8,194 bases of DNA from an uncultured bacterium (GTDB taxonomy: Bacteria; Desulfobacterota; Desulfovibrionia; Desulfovibrionales; Desulfovibrionaceae). The position numbers and the translations under genes are program-made. Of the stretch, positions 1 to 6,243 are shown piece after piece. How positions within the stretch are numbered: the first letter of the stretch is position 1; each line of letters starts with the position of its first letter. The notes under the pieces are model-generated. The model did not search any database. It was not told where the DNA came from and saw only the letters and a list, made by a program, of their open reading frames with translations. Where the stretch lies: NCBI GenBank assembly GCA_905215675.1, contig CAJMRA010000097.1, positions 1 through 8,194 of the forward strand, in the 5' to 3' direction.

Positions 1-68
1 CCGGGCATCGTTCTTTTTGGGGTGCTGAAATGTTTTTCCTTCTTCGGGCGGCGCTATGCCGCTGCCTC

Positions 69-97
69 GCGTTTCACCTTTTTCAAAGGTGAAACGC
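69..97. repeat. Perfect palindrome in the gap downstream of carA
   Basis: Two 13-base arms (GCGTTTCACCTTT at 69-81 and its exact reverse complement at 85-97) are separated by only three bases, so RNA from either strand could fold into a tight hairpin. Neither side is followed by a T-tract, so it does not look like a classical intrinsic terminator. Its right half belongs to a 22-base unit repeated at 226-247. A short, highly symmetrical intergenic element of this kind suggests a dispersed palindromic (REP-like) repeat; that identity is inference. Confidence 0.8.
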
Positions 98-101
98 TCT
101 A
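80..101 (-). repeat. Short dispersed-type repeat, copy A
   Basis: These 22 bases match 226-247 at 21 of 22 positions (core TTTCAAAGGTGAAA, then C or T, then GCTCTA). On the minus strand both copies read TAGAGC, a purine, then TTTCACCTTTGAAAA. This copy is completed into a full palindrome by 69-79. An unrelated 12-base stretch (101-112) follows before the sequence ACACGGCC, which also follows copy B directly. Confidence 0.7.
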
Positions 102-124
102 GGGTACTTGCCACACGGCCTGTG

Positions 125-151
125 TCCCCCCTGAAAAAGCGCGTTGGGGGA
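125..151. other. Weak hairpin, TCCCCC / GGGGGA arms
   Basis: Arms 125-130 and 146-151 are complementary over six bases with a 15-base loop. There is no T-tract on either strand, so a terminator role is not supported. The remainder of 1-244 outside the repeats, this hairpin and the carA terminator shows nothing I can assign. Confidence 0.35.
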
Positions 152-171
152 AGGACGGGGCCGCTCCCGGG

Positions 172-222
172 AAAAGTAAAAAGCCCCCGCCGGACCGTCG
201 AATATCGGTCGCGCCGGGGGCT
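172..222 (-). terminator. Intrinsic terminator of the carB-carA operon
   Basis: On the minus strand an AGCCCCCG arm (222-215) pairs with CGGGGGCT (189-182). An inner GACCG/CGGTC stem is capped by an eight-base loop. A T-rich tract (complement of 172-182, with five then four T residues) follows directly. It begins 22 bases past the carA stop, the right place to end the transcript. On the plus strand the same hairpin is followed by only four T residues after CCG, so it might act weakly in both directions. Confidence 0.9.
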
Positions 223-225
223 CCG

Positions 226-247
226 TTTTCAAAGGTGAAATGCTCTA
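226..247 (-). repeat. Short dispersed-type repeat, copy B, overlapping the carA stop
   Basis: This is the second copy of the 22-base unit, with one mismatch to 80-101. Read on the minus strand it begins with TAG, which is the carA stop codon (247-245), so the repeat has set the end of the carA reading frame or abuts it exactly. Unlike copy A it lacks the second palindrome arm. Confidence 0.7.
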
Positions 248-1369
248 CACGGCCCGGGAAATCATTTCAAAGAAGCGGCTGAACAGATAGCGGCCGTCGT
301 TGGGCCCGGCGGCGGCTTCGGGATGATACTGCACGCTCATGATGGGCTTTGTCTTGTGGCGCAGGCCCTCAAGCGTAAAGTCGTTGAGGTTCACGTGCGT
401 GGGTTCCACATCGCTCAGACCGTCAAGCACCACATGGAAGCCGTGATTCTGCGAGGAGATTTCCACCTTGCCGGTGGTATCGTCGCGCACGGGATGGTTG
501 CAGCCGTGATGGCCGAACTTCAGCTTGGCCGTGGTTCCGCCCAGCGCATGGCCGATGAGCTGATGCCCGAGACAGATGCCGGTCACGGGGAAGACCTCCA
601 TCAGCCGCCGGATCAACGCTATCTCGTCGGTCAGGGTCGCCGGGTCGCCGGGGCCGTTGGAAAGGAAGACGGCCTTTGCGCCGCTGGCCCGGGCGGCCTC
701 GAAGCTGAAGGAGGGTGGCACGGCCAGCGGCTCGAAACCCACCCTGGCCAGCAGGCGGAGAATATTCCACTTGACGCCGAAGTCGTAGACCAGCAGCGGC
801 AGGCCGGTTCCCTTCCAGGCATAGGAGCCGTCGGGGCCGAGCTGCACGAAGGTCTGGACATTGTTTTCCAGAACGTAGGGAGCTTTGGCCGCCACAAAGG
901 GGACGAGATTCTGTCCTTCCATGGTCGGCAGGTCCAGAGCCTTCCGGCGCAGGGATTCGGGATCGAGATCGCGGGTGGAGATGACGCCGCGCATGGCCCC
1001 GTTAAGGCGCAGATGGCGCGTCAGGGCGCGGGTATCAAGCCCTTCGATGCCGGGCACGCCCATGCGGATGAGGAACTCGGGCAGGCTTTCCGTGGCGCGC
1101 CAGTTGGAAGGCTGCTTGCAGCATTCCTTGACCAGCAGGGCGCGCATATGGACCTTTGAGGATTCCATGTCCTGCGGATTGATGCCGTAATTGCCGATGA
1201 GCGGATAGGTCATGCAGACCATCTGCCCGTAATAGGAAGGATCGGTCAGCACTTCCTGATAGCCGGTCATGCCGGTATTGAAAATGACCTCGCCGCCGGT
1301 TTCAAATTCGCCGGTGAAGGATTTGCCCTTCAGGGTGAAGCCGTCTTCCAGAGTCAATACCGCTTTCAT
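245..1369 (-). CDS. carA: Carbamoyl-phosphate synthetase small (glutaminase) subunit
   Basis: CarA hydrolyses glutamine and passes the ammonia through a tunnel to CarB; it acts in the cytoplasm as part of the CarA-CarB complex. The 374-residue product is close to the usual length (E. coli 382). The N-terminal half carries the small-subunit domain (NTGMTGYQEVLTDPSY near residues 31-46, GIEGLDTRALTRHLR near 130-145). The C-terminal half is a class I glutamine amidotransferase with nucleophile Cys266 in GICLGHQ and the His349-Glu351 pair in QYHPEA, so the triad is complete. The frame is open upstream to 1438, but the ATG at 1369 fits the family start (MKAVLTLEDG), has a GAGGTG ribosome site seven bases upstream, and avoids a 69-base overlap with carB. 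It lies one base after the carB stop (TAATATG), indicating translational coupling and co-transcription. The stop codon lies in a short repeat, and a terminator follows. Confidence 0.98.
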   Translation of the reverse strand: MKAVLTLEDGFTLKGKSFTGEFETGGEVIFNTGMTGYQEVLTDPSYYGQMVCMTYPLIGNYGINPQDMESSKVHMRALLVKECCKQPSNWRATESLPEFLIRMGVPGIEGLDTRALTRHLRLNGAMRGVISTRDLDPESLRRKALDLPTMEGQNLVPFVAAKAPYVLENNVQTFVQLGPDGSYAWKGTGLPLLVYDFGVKWNILRLLARVGFEPLAVPPSFSFEAARASGAKAVFLSNGPGDPATLTDEIALIRRLMEVFPVTGICLGHQLIGHALGGTTAKLKFGHHGCNHPVRDDTTGKVEISSQNHGFHVVLDGLSDVEPTHVNLNDFTLEGLRHKTKPIMSVQYHPEAAAGPNDGRYLFSRFFEMISRAV

Positions 1370-1370
1370 A

Positions 1371-4300
1371 TTAGCGCACCTCGCGGGCATAGTATTCTTG
1401 CAGGCTTTCCACATGTACGTCGGTACGGCGCATGGCAATGGCCGTGGCCGTGGCCTTGGCCCCCGCCACGGTGGTGCAGTAGGCGATGCCGTAGGTCAGC
1501 GCCGCATGCCGGATGGACTTGGAATCCCGCGCCGTGTTCTTGCCGGACGCGGTGTTGACCACAAGGGCGATCTCGTGGTTCACGATGCGATCGACGATAT
1601 TGGGGCGACCTTCGTAGACCTTGTTGACCACTTCCACGGCAAGGCCGTGTTCCTTGAGCAGTTTTGCCGTACCGCGCGTCGCCAGCAGCTCGAAACCGAG
1701 ATCCGCGAACATCTTTGCCACTTCCGGCAGCAGGGGCTTGTCGCGATCGTTGACGGACAGGAAGACGGTCCCCTTCTGCGGCAGCTTCTGCCCGGAGCCG
1801 AGCTGACTCTTGAGGTAGGCGTCGGGGAAGCTTTCGCCCATGCCCATGACTTCGCCGGTCGAGTGCATTTCGGGGCCGAGAATGATGTCCACGCCGGGGA
1901 AGCGCTGGAACGGCAGCACGGCTTCCTTGACGCAGGTGAAGCCGCCGCGGCGCATGCTCCAGGGGTCCAGCTCTTCCAGCGTCTTGCCGAGCATGACCTG
2001 CGTGGCCAGATAGGGCAGCGGCACGCCGGTGGCCTTGGACACGAAAGGCGCGGTACGGGAGGCGCGGGGATTCACTTCAAGAATATAGACGTCGTTGCCC
2101 TTGATGGCGAACTGAATGTTCATGAGGCCGACCACGCGCAGTTCCTGCGCCAGCGCCTCGGCCTGGGCGGCGATAAGGGCAACATGATCGTAGGACAGCG
2201 AATAGGAAGGCAGCACGCAGGCGGAGTCGCCGGAATGGATGCCCGCTTCCTCGATGTGTTCCATGATGCCCGCCACATAGACGTCCGTGCCGTCGGACAG
2301 GGCGTCCACATCCACTTCCACGGCATGTTCGAGGAACTTGTCGATGAGAATGGGATGTTCGGGCTTTTCGGGAACCTGTTCGGCGAAGTAGGACGCCAGT
2401 TCGGCGTCGTCGTAGACGACGGCCATGGCGCGGCCGCCGAGCACATAGCTGGGCCGCACCACCACGGGATACGTGATGCGCTGCGCCACCTCGCGGGCTT
2501 CGTCCAGACTCATGGCCGTGCCGTTCGGGGGCTGCAACAGTCCCAGTTTTTCGATAAGGGCCTGAAAGCGTTCGCGGTCTTCGGCGCGGTCGATGGCGTC
2601 GGGCGACGTCCCCAGAATGGGCACGCCCGCGCGCATGAGCGGCACCGCCAGATTGAGCGGCGTCTGCCCGCCGAACTGCACGATGACGCCCTCGGGCTTT
2701 TCCTTTTCGATGATGTTCATCACGTCTTCAAAGGTCAGCGGCTCGAAATAAAGGCGATCGGACGTATCGTAGTCGGTGGAGACGGTTTCGGGGTTGGAAT
2801 TGACCATGATGGCCATGACGCCCGCGTCGCGCAGGGCAAAGGAGGCGTGGCAGCAGCAGTAGTCGAATTCGATGCCCTGTCCGATACGGTTGGGACCGCC
2901 GCCGAGGATGATGACCTTGCGCCGGTCTTCCACCCGGGCTTCCTGTCCGGTTTCATAGGTGGAATAGTAATAGGGCGTGTAGGCCTCGAATTCCGCGGCG
3001 CAGGTATCGACGAGATAGAACGTGGGCTCGATGCCGAGACTCTTGCGCAGGCGGCGGATATCGTCTTCGGGACGCTTCCACATTTCCGCAAGCTGACGAT
3101 CCGAGAACCCGTATTCCTTGGCTTCCCGCAGCACGTCCGCCAGTTCGGCGTTGGCGGGCGTCATGTCGTTGGCAAGCCCGAAATGCAGAATGCGCTGCTC
3201 CATATCCACGATGTCGCGAATCTGGCGGATGAACCACGGGTCGATCTTGCTGGCCTCGTAAATTTCCTCTTCGCTCAGACCGGCCAGCAGCGCCTGACGC
3301 AGGCTGAAGATACGGCGGGAATTGGGCGTGCGCAGGGACGCGAGAATCTTCTCCGTCTCGGGCAGTTCGTCCTTGAAGCGGAAACCCAGCCCCGTCGCGC
3401 CGATTTCCATGGAGCGAAGCCCTTTCTGCAGGGCTTCCTTGAAGGTGCGGCCGATGCTCATGGCTTCGCCCACGCTCTTCATGGACGTCGTGAGCTCATC
3501 CTTGGCGCCGGGGAATTTTTCAAAGGTGAAGCGCGGAATCTTCACCACGCAGTAGTCGATGGCGGGTTCGAAACACGCGGCGGTTTCCCGGGTGATGTCG
3601 TTGCGCAGTTCGTCCAGCGTATAGCCCACGGCCAGCTTGGCGGCGATCTTGGCAATGGGGAAGCCCGTGGCCTTGGATGCCAGCGCCGACGACCGGGAAA
3701 CGCGCGGATTCATTTCGATGACCACCATGTCCCCGTTGGCGGGATTGATGCCGAACTGCACGTTGCTGCCGCCGGTTTCCACGCCGATTTCGCGCATGAT
3801 GGCCAGAGAGGCGTCGCGCATGGCCTGATATTCCACGTCGGTCAGGGTCTGCGCCGGAGCCACGGTAATGGAATCGCCGGTATGCACGCCCATGGGATCG
3901 AGGTTTTCGATGGAGCAGACAATGACGGCGTTGTCGTTCTTGTCGCGCATGACTTCCATCTCGAACTCTTTCCAGCCCAGCACGCTCTGCTCGATCATCA
4001 CTTCGGAGGTGGGGCTTGCCGCAAGTCCGCGTCCGGCCACTTCCTCAAGATCCTGCATGTTGTAGGCCACGCCGCCGCCCGTGCCGCCCAGCGTAAAGGC
4101 GGGACGCACGATAAGCGGGAACGGCAGCACGTCGCCCAGACGACGCACGTCGTCCATGTTGCGGGCAATGCCGCTGGCGGGCACCTTCAGGCCGATGTTT
4201 TCCATGGCCTGCCGGAAAAGTTCGCGGCTCTCGGCCTTTTCGATGACGTCCGCCCGCGCGCCGATGAGCTCCACGCCGCATTCCTCCAGCACGCCGAGAC

Positions 4301-4610
4301 GGGCGAGACCCAGGGCCGCGTTCAGGGCCGTCTGGCCGCCGAGCGTGGGCAGCAGGGCATCGGGCCGTTCCTTGCGGACGATGGCCGCGAGGGTTTCGGG
4401 TTCGATAGGCTCCACATAGGTGGCATCGGCCATATGCGGATCGGTCATGATGGTGGCGGGGTTGGAGTTGACCAGCACCACCTCGTAGCCCTCTTCTTTC
4501 AGGGCCTTGACGGCCTGGGAGCCGGAATAGTCGAACTCGCAGCCCTGCCCGATGACGATGGGCCCGGCCCCGATGACCATAATCTTGTGAATATCCGTGC
4601 GCTTCGGCAT
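1371..4610 (-). CDS. carB: Carbamoyl-phosphate synthetase large subunit
   Basis: CarB makes carbamoyl phosphate from bicarbonate, ammonia from CarA and two ATP, for arginine and pyrimidine synthesis. The 1079 residues match the family (E. coli 1073) and show its internal duplication: GAGPIVIGQG at 14-23 is echoed by GGGPNRIGQG at 570-579. Each half holds an ATP-grasp unit, with EMNPRVSRSSALASKATG in the first and EVNPRASRTAPFVSKATG in the second. A helical linker domain lies between them. From about 945 to the end is the MGS-like allosteric domain. By alignment from memory with E. coli, Lys958, Thr978, Thr981, Lys997 and Asn1019 correspond to effector-site Lys954, Thr974, Thr977, Lys993 and Asn1015, while E. 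coli Thr1017 is Ala1021 here. The start matches the conserved MPKRTDI opening, with AGGGG six bases upstream. It is the first gene of a carB-carA operon, the reverse of the common carA-carB order. I see no frameshift. Confidence 0.98.
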   Translation of the reverse strand: MPKRTDIHKIMVIGAGPIVIGQGCEFDYSGSQAVKALKEEGYEVVLVNSNPATIMTDPHMADATYVEPIEPETLAAIVRKERPDALLPTLGGQTALNAALGLARLGVLEECGVELIGARADVIEKAESRELFRQAMENIGLKVPASGIARNMDDVRRLGDVLPFPLIVRPAFTLGGTGGGVAYNMQDLEEVAGRGLAASPTSEVMIEQSVLGWKEFEMEVMRDKNDNAVIVCSIENLDPMGVHTGDSITVAPAQTLTDVEYQAMRDASLAIMREIGVETGGSNVQFGINPANGDMVVIEMNPRVSRSSALASKATGFPIAKIAAKLAVGYTLDELRNDITRETAACFEPAIDYCVVKIPRFTFEKFPGAKDELTTSMKSVGEAMSIGRTFKEALQKGLRSMEIGATGLGFRFKDELPETEKILASLRTPNSRRIFSLRQALLAGLSEEEIYEASKIDPWFIRQIRDIVDMEQRILHFGLANDMTPANAELADVLREAKEYGFSDRQLAEMWKRPEDDIRRLRKSLGIEPTFYLVDTCAAEFEAYTPYYYSTYETGQEARVEDRRKVIILGGGPNRIGQGIEFDYCCCHASFALRDAGVMAIMVNSNPETVSTDYDTSDRLYFEPLTFEDVMNIIEKEKPEGVIVQFGGQTPLNLAVPLMRAGVPILGTSPDAIDRAEDRERFQALIEKLGLLQPPNGTAMSLDEAREVAQRITYPVVVRPSYVLGGRAMAVVYDDAELASYFAEQVPEKPEHPILIDKFLEHAVEVDVDALSDGTDVYVAGIMEHIEEAGIHSGDSACVLPSYSLSYDHVALIAAQAEALAQELRVVGLMNIQFAIKGNDVYILEVNPRASRTAPFVSKATGVPLPYLATQVMLGKTLEELDPWSMRRGGFTCVKEAVLPFQRFPGVDIILGPEMHSTGEVMGMGESFPDAYLKSQLGSGQKLPQKGTVFLSVNDRDKPLLPEVAKMFADLGFELLATRGTAKLLKEHGLAVEVVNKVYEGRPNIVDRIVNHEIALVVNTASGKNTARDSKSIRHAALTYGIAYCTTVAGAKATATAIAMRRTDVHVESLQEYYAREVR
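1377..1382 (-). promoter_or_regulatory. Ribosome binding site that fixes the carA start
   Basis: The minus strand reads GAGGTG followed by seven bases and the ATG at 1369. It lies inside the last codons of carB, so ribosomes finishing carB are placed next to the carA start. It supports the 374-residue CarA over the longer open frame. Confidence 0.75.
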
Positions 4611-4645
4611 GAGAATCCCCTGCTCGGTTGCGTGCTCTTGCGGTG

Positions 4646-4697
4646 AAAAACGGCCGCCGGAAAACGGATGCGCGTCGCCAATCTTCCCGATTCCGGC
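4646..4697 (-). promoter_or_regulatory. Attenuator-like hairpin in the carB leader (candidate)
   Basis: In the predicted carB leader RNA, GCCGGAA (4697-4691) can pair with TTCCGGC (4662-4656) across a 28-base loop. Five bases later comes a run of five T residues (4650-4646), 35 bases before the carB start. This resembles a conditional terminator, but the loop is long, the stem is short and the T-run is not adjacent to it. I see no leader peptide, because there is no ATG between the predicted transcription start and carB. No known riboswitch was recognised. Confidence 0.3.
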
Positions 4698-4708
4698 TAA
4701 AACGATTT

Positions 4709-4737
4709 CTTATATCCGCAGCGATTCTTAAAGTCAA
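4709..4737 (-). promoter_or_regulatory. Sigma70-type promoter for carB-carA
   Basis: On the minus strand, TTGACT (4737-4732, five of six consensus bases) is followed after exactly 17 bases by TATAAG (4714-4709, five of six). Transcription would start near 4703, giving a leader of about 93 bases before the carB ATG at 4610. Two near-identical sequences, TAAGAATCG (4730-4722) and TAAGAAATCG (4712-4703), lie 18 bases apart, one in the spacer and one over the -10 element, and might be a regulator site. Confidence 0.8.
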
Positions 4738-4798
4738 CAAAGCCGCGCCGCAACGACGTCTCCCGCCCTGCCGGCCGTCCGCCTCCGCCTGCCCGCCC

Positions 4799-4827
4799 TT
4801 GCCAAGCACCGGCTTTTGGGGAATACT
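4799..4827 (+). promoter_or_regulatory. Candidate promoter for argG
   Basis: TTGCCA (4799-4804, five of six -35 bases) stands 17 bases before AATACT (4822-4827, four of six -10 bases). Transcription would begin near 4834, about 28 bases before the argG ATG. It is weaker than the divergent carB promoter and was picked mainly for its spacing and position, so it is only a candidate. Confidence 0.4.
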
Positions 4828-4844
4828 TGCTGCGCTTCATTCCC
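4819..4844. promoter_or_regulatory. Inverted repeat over the argG promoter (possible operator)
   Basis: GGGAAT (4819-4824) and ATTCCC (4839-4844) form an exact six-base inverted repeat with a 14-base spacer. It covers the candidate -10 element and start point of argG. It does not match the classical ArgR box, whose half-sites are closer together, so the binding protein is unknown and the pairing could be chance. Confidence 0.25.
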
Positions 4845-4861
4845 ATTCAGCGAGGCCAACA

Positions 4862-6070
4862 ATGAGCAACGATATCAAAAAGGTTGTGCTCGCCTACTCC
4901 GGCGGGCTGGATACTTCCGTCATCCTCAAATGGCTGATCGAAACCTACAAGTGCGAGGTCATCACCGTGACGGCCGACCTCGGCCAGCCCGAAGACCTCG
5001 GCGGCGTGGAAGCCAAGGCCCTCAAAACCGGCGCGAGCAAGGCCTTCGTGGTGGACCTGCGCGAAGAAATGGCGCGCGATTTCGTGTTTCCCATGATGCG
5101 CGGCGCCGCCCGCTATGAAAACCGCTACATGCTCGGCACGTCCATTGCCCGCCCCTGCATCACCAAGGCCCTGATCGACGTCGCCCGCCGCGAAGGCGCC
5201 GACGCCATTGCCCACGGTGCCACCGGCAAGGGCAACGATCAGGTGCGCTTCGAATTCGCCGCCAAGGCCCTGGCTCCCGACATCAGGGTCATCGCCCCGT
5301 GGCGCGAATGGGATCTCATGTCCCGCACGGCCCTCAACGCCTTTGCCGAAAAACACGGCATCCCCATCTCCAAGGAAGCCAAGCGCTACAGCATGGACGC
5401 CAACATGCTGCACACCAGCTTTGAAGGCAGCGAACTGGAAGACCCCGCCAACGCGCCCCACGAATCCTGCCACGAACGCTGCGTGCCCGTGGAACAGGCT
5501 CCCGATACCCCGGAAATCGTGGAAGTGAGCTTTGAAAAGGGCAATCCCGTGGCCGTCAACGGCCAGTCCCTGTCGCCCTACAACGTCATCAAAACCCTTG
5601 CCGAAATCGCCGGACGCAACGGCATCGGCCGCGACGACATGGTCGAAAACCGCTATGTGGGCATGAAGTGCCGCGGCGTCTACGAAAACCCCGCCGGGAC
5701 CCTGCTCTACGCCCTGCACCGCGATCTGGAAGGCATCTGCCTCGACCGCGAACTTCTGGAACTGCGCGACATGCTCGCCGTGCCCTACTCCCACGCCGTC
5801 TATAACGGCTACTGGTTCTCGCCCGAACGCGAAGCCATGCAGGCCTTCATGGACAAGTCGCAGGAAACCGTCACCGGCACCGTCAAGGCCAAGCTCTACA
5901 AGGGCGGCGTCTGGCCCCTCTGCCGCACGTCCCCCTATTCGCTCTTCTCCGAAGACCTCGCCACCTTCGAGGGCGGCAATTATGACCACAAGGATGCCGC
6001 GGGCTTCATCCGCCTCAACTCCCTGCGCCTCGGTATGTATGCCGCCGTGCAGCAGAAGCTGAAGAAGTAA
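4862..6070 (+). CDS. argG: Argininosuccinate synthase
   Basis: ArgG condenses citrulline with aspartate, using ATP that is cleaved to AMP and pyrophosphate, to give argininosuccinate, the penultimate step of arginine synthesis in the cytoplasm. The 402 residues fit the roughly 400-residue class of the enzyme rather than the longer E. coli form (447). The PP-loop nucleotide-binding motif AYSGGLDTS is at residues 11-19 and the second signature GATGKGNDQVRFE at 119-131. RYSMDANMLH and EGSELEDP, typical of the active-site region, follow near 178-200. The open frame extends upstream to 4628, but the ATG at 4862 matches the family N-terminus and has GAGG six bases before it, while the upstream part crosses the divergent promoters. 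It is transcribed away from carB, and a strong terminator follows 20 bases after the stop, so most transcripts probably carry argG alone. Confidence 0.98.
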   Translation: MSNDIKKVVLAYSGGLDTSVILKWLIETYKCEVITVTADLGQPEDLGGVEAKALKTGASKAFVVDLREEMARDFVFPMMRGAARYENRYMLGTSIARPCITKALIDVARREGADAIAHGATGKGNDQVRFEFAAKALAPDIRVIAPWREWDLMSRTALNAFAEKHGIPISKEAKRYSMDANMLHTSFEGSELEDPANAPHESCHERCVPVEQAPDTPEIVEVSFEKGNPVAVNGQSLSPYNVIKTLAEIAGRNGIGRDDMVENRYVGMKCRGVYENPAGTLLYALHRDLEGICLDRELLELRDMLAVPYSHAVYNGYWFSPEREAMQAFMDKSQETVTGTVKAKLYKGGVWPLCRTSPYSLFSEDLATFEGGNYDHKDAAGFIRLNSLRLGMYAAVQQKLKK

Positions 6071-6090
6071 GCCCCCCGCCCCTGTTCTCC

Positions 6091-6126
6091 GGGGAGGACG
6101 GCCGCGCGGGTCGTCCTCCCCTTTTT
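6091..6126 (+). terminator. Strong intrinsic terminator between argG and argH
   Basis: A perfect ten-base stem, GGGGAGGACG (6091-6100) with CGTCCTCCCC (6112-6121), encloses an 11-base GC-rich loop and is followed at once by five T residues (6122-6126). It lies 20 bases after the argG stop and 117 bases before argH. It should end or greatly reduce argG transcripts before argH. Confidence 0.95.
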
Positions 6127-6185
6127 CATGCCCGGGACCTTCGTCCCTTGCCCCGCACGCCGACGATCGCCACGGCCACAATCTC

Positions 6186-6214
6186 CGAAACCGGCCCCGT
6201 TTCCGGCCGTTTCG
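6186..6214. other. Inverted repeat in the argH leader
   Basis: CGAAAC (6186-6191) plus GGCC (6193-6196) can pair with GGCC (6205-6208) plus GTTTCG (6209-6214), leaving one bulged C and an eight-base loop. A competing smaller hairpin, GAAAC (6187-6191) with GTTTC (6199-6203), uses part of the same sequence. The structure ends 29 bases before the argH ATG. I could not find a convincing sigma70 promoter between the terminator and argH, so whether this is a DNA operator or an RNA leader element is open. Confidence 0.35.
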
Positions 6215-6243
6215 ACAAACCCTCAACGCACGGACAACACGCC

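Noticed and set aside
56..238. A 60-residue open frame on the plus strand downstream of carA
   Set aside because: It runs through the palindromic repeat and the carA terminator, has no good ribosome site, and gives a low-complexity basic peptide.
323..1159. A 278-residue open frame on the plus strand, antisense to carA
   Set aside because: Shadow of carA; the complete amidotransferase triad and family motifs are on the other strand.
1370..1438. Extending carA upstream to the ATG at 1438
   Set aside because: It would overlap carB by 68 bases and add residues unlike any CarA N-terminus; the ATG at 1369 has a well-placed ribosome site and the expected family start.
1269..4646. A 1125-residue open frame on the plus strand, antisense to carB
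   Set aside because: It mirrors the real carB frame. Its His-, Gly- and Val-rich composition is what antisense reading of GC-rich codons gives, and it has no recognisable domain. carB is certain.
4817..4831. A sigma54-like promoter (TGGGG...TTGCT) upstream of argG
   Set aside because: The GG and GC elements are one base too close for the -24/-12 spacing and the TGGCAC box is poorly matched.
4628..4861. Extending argG upstream to 4628
   Set aside because: The added 78 residues cross the divergent promoter region and precede the conserved N-terminus.
4847..6226. A 459-residue open frame on the minus strand, antisense to argG
   Set aside because: Shadow of argG with the same Gly/His-rich antisense composition; it also runs through the intrinsic terminator.
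6148..6243. Extending argH upstream to 6148
   Set aside because: The 32 added residues precede the conserved N-terminus and start just after a terminator without a ribosome site.
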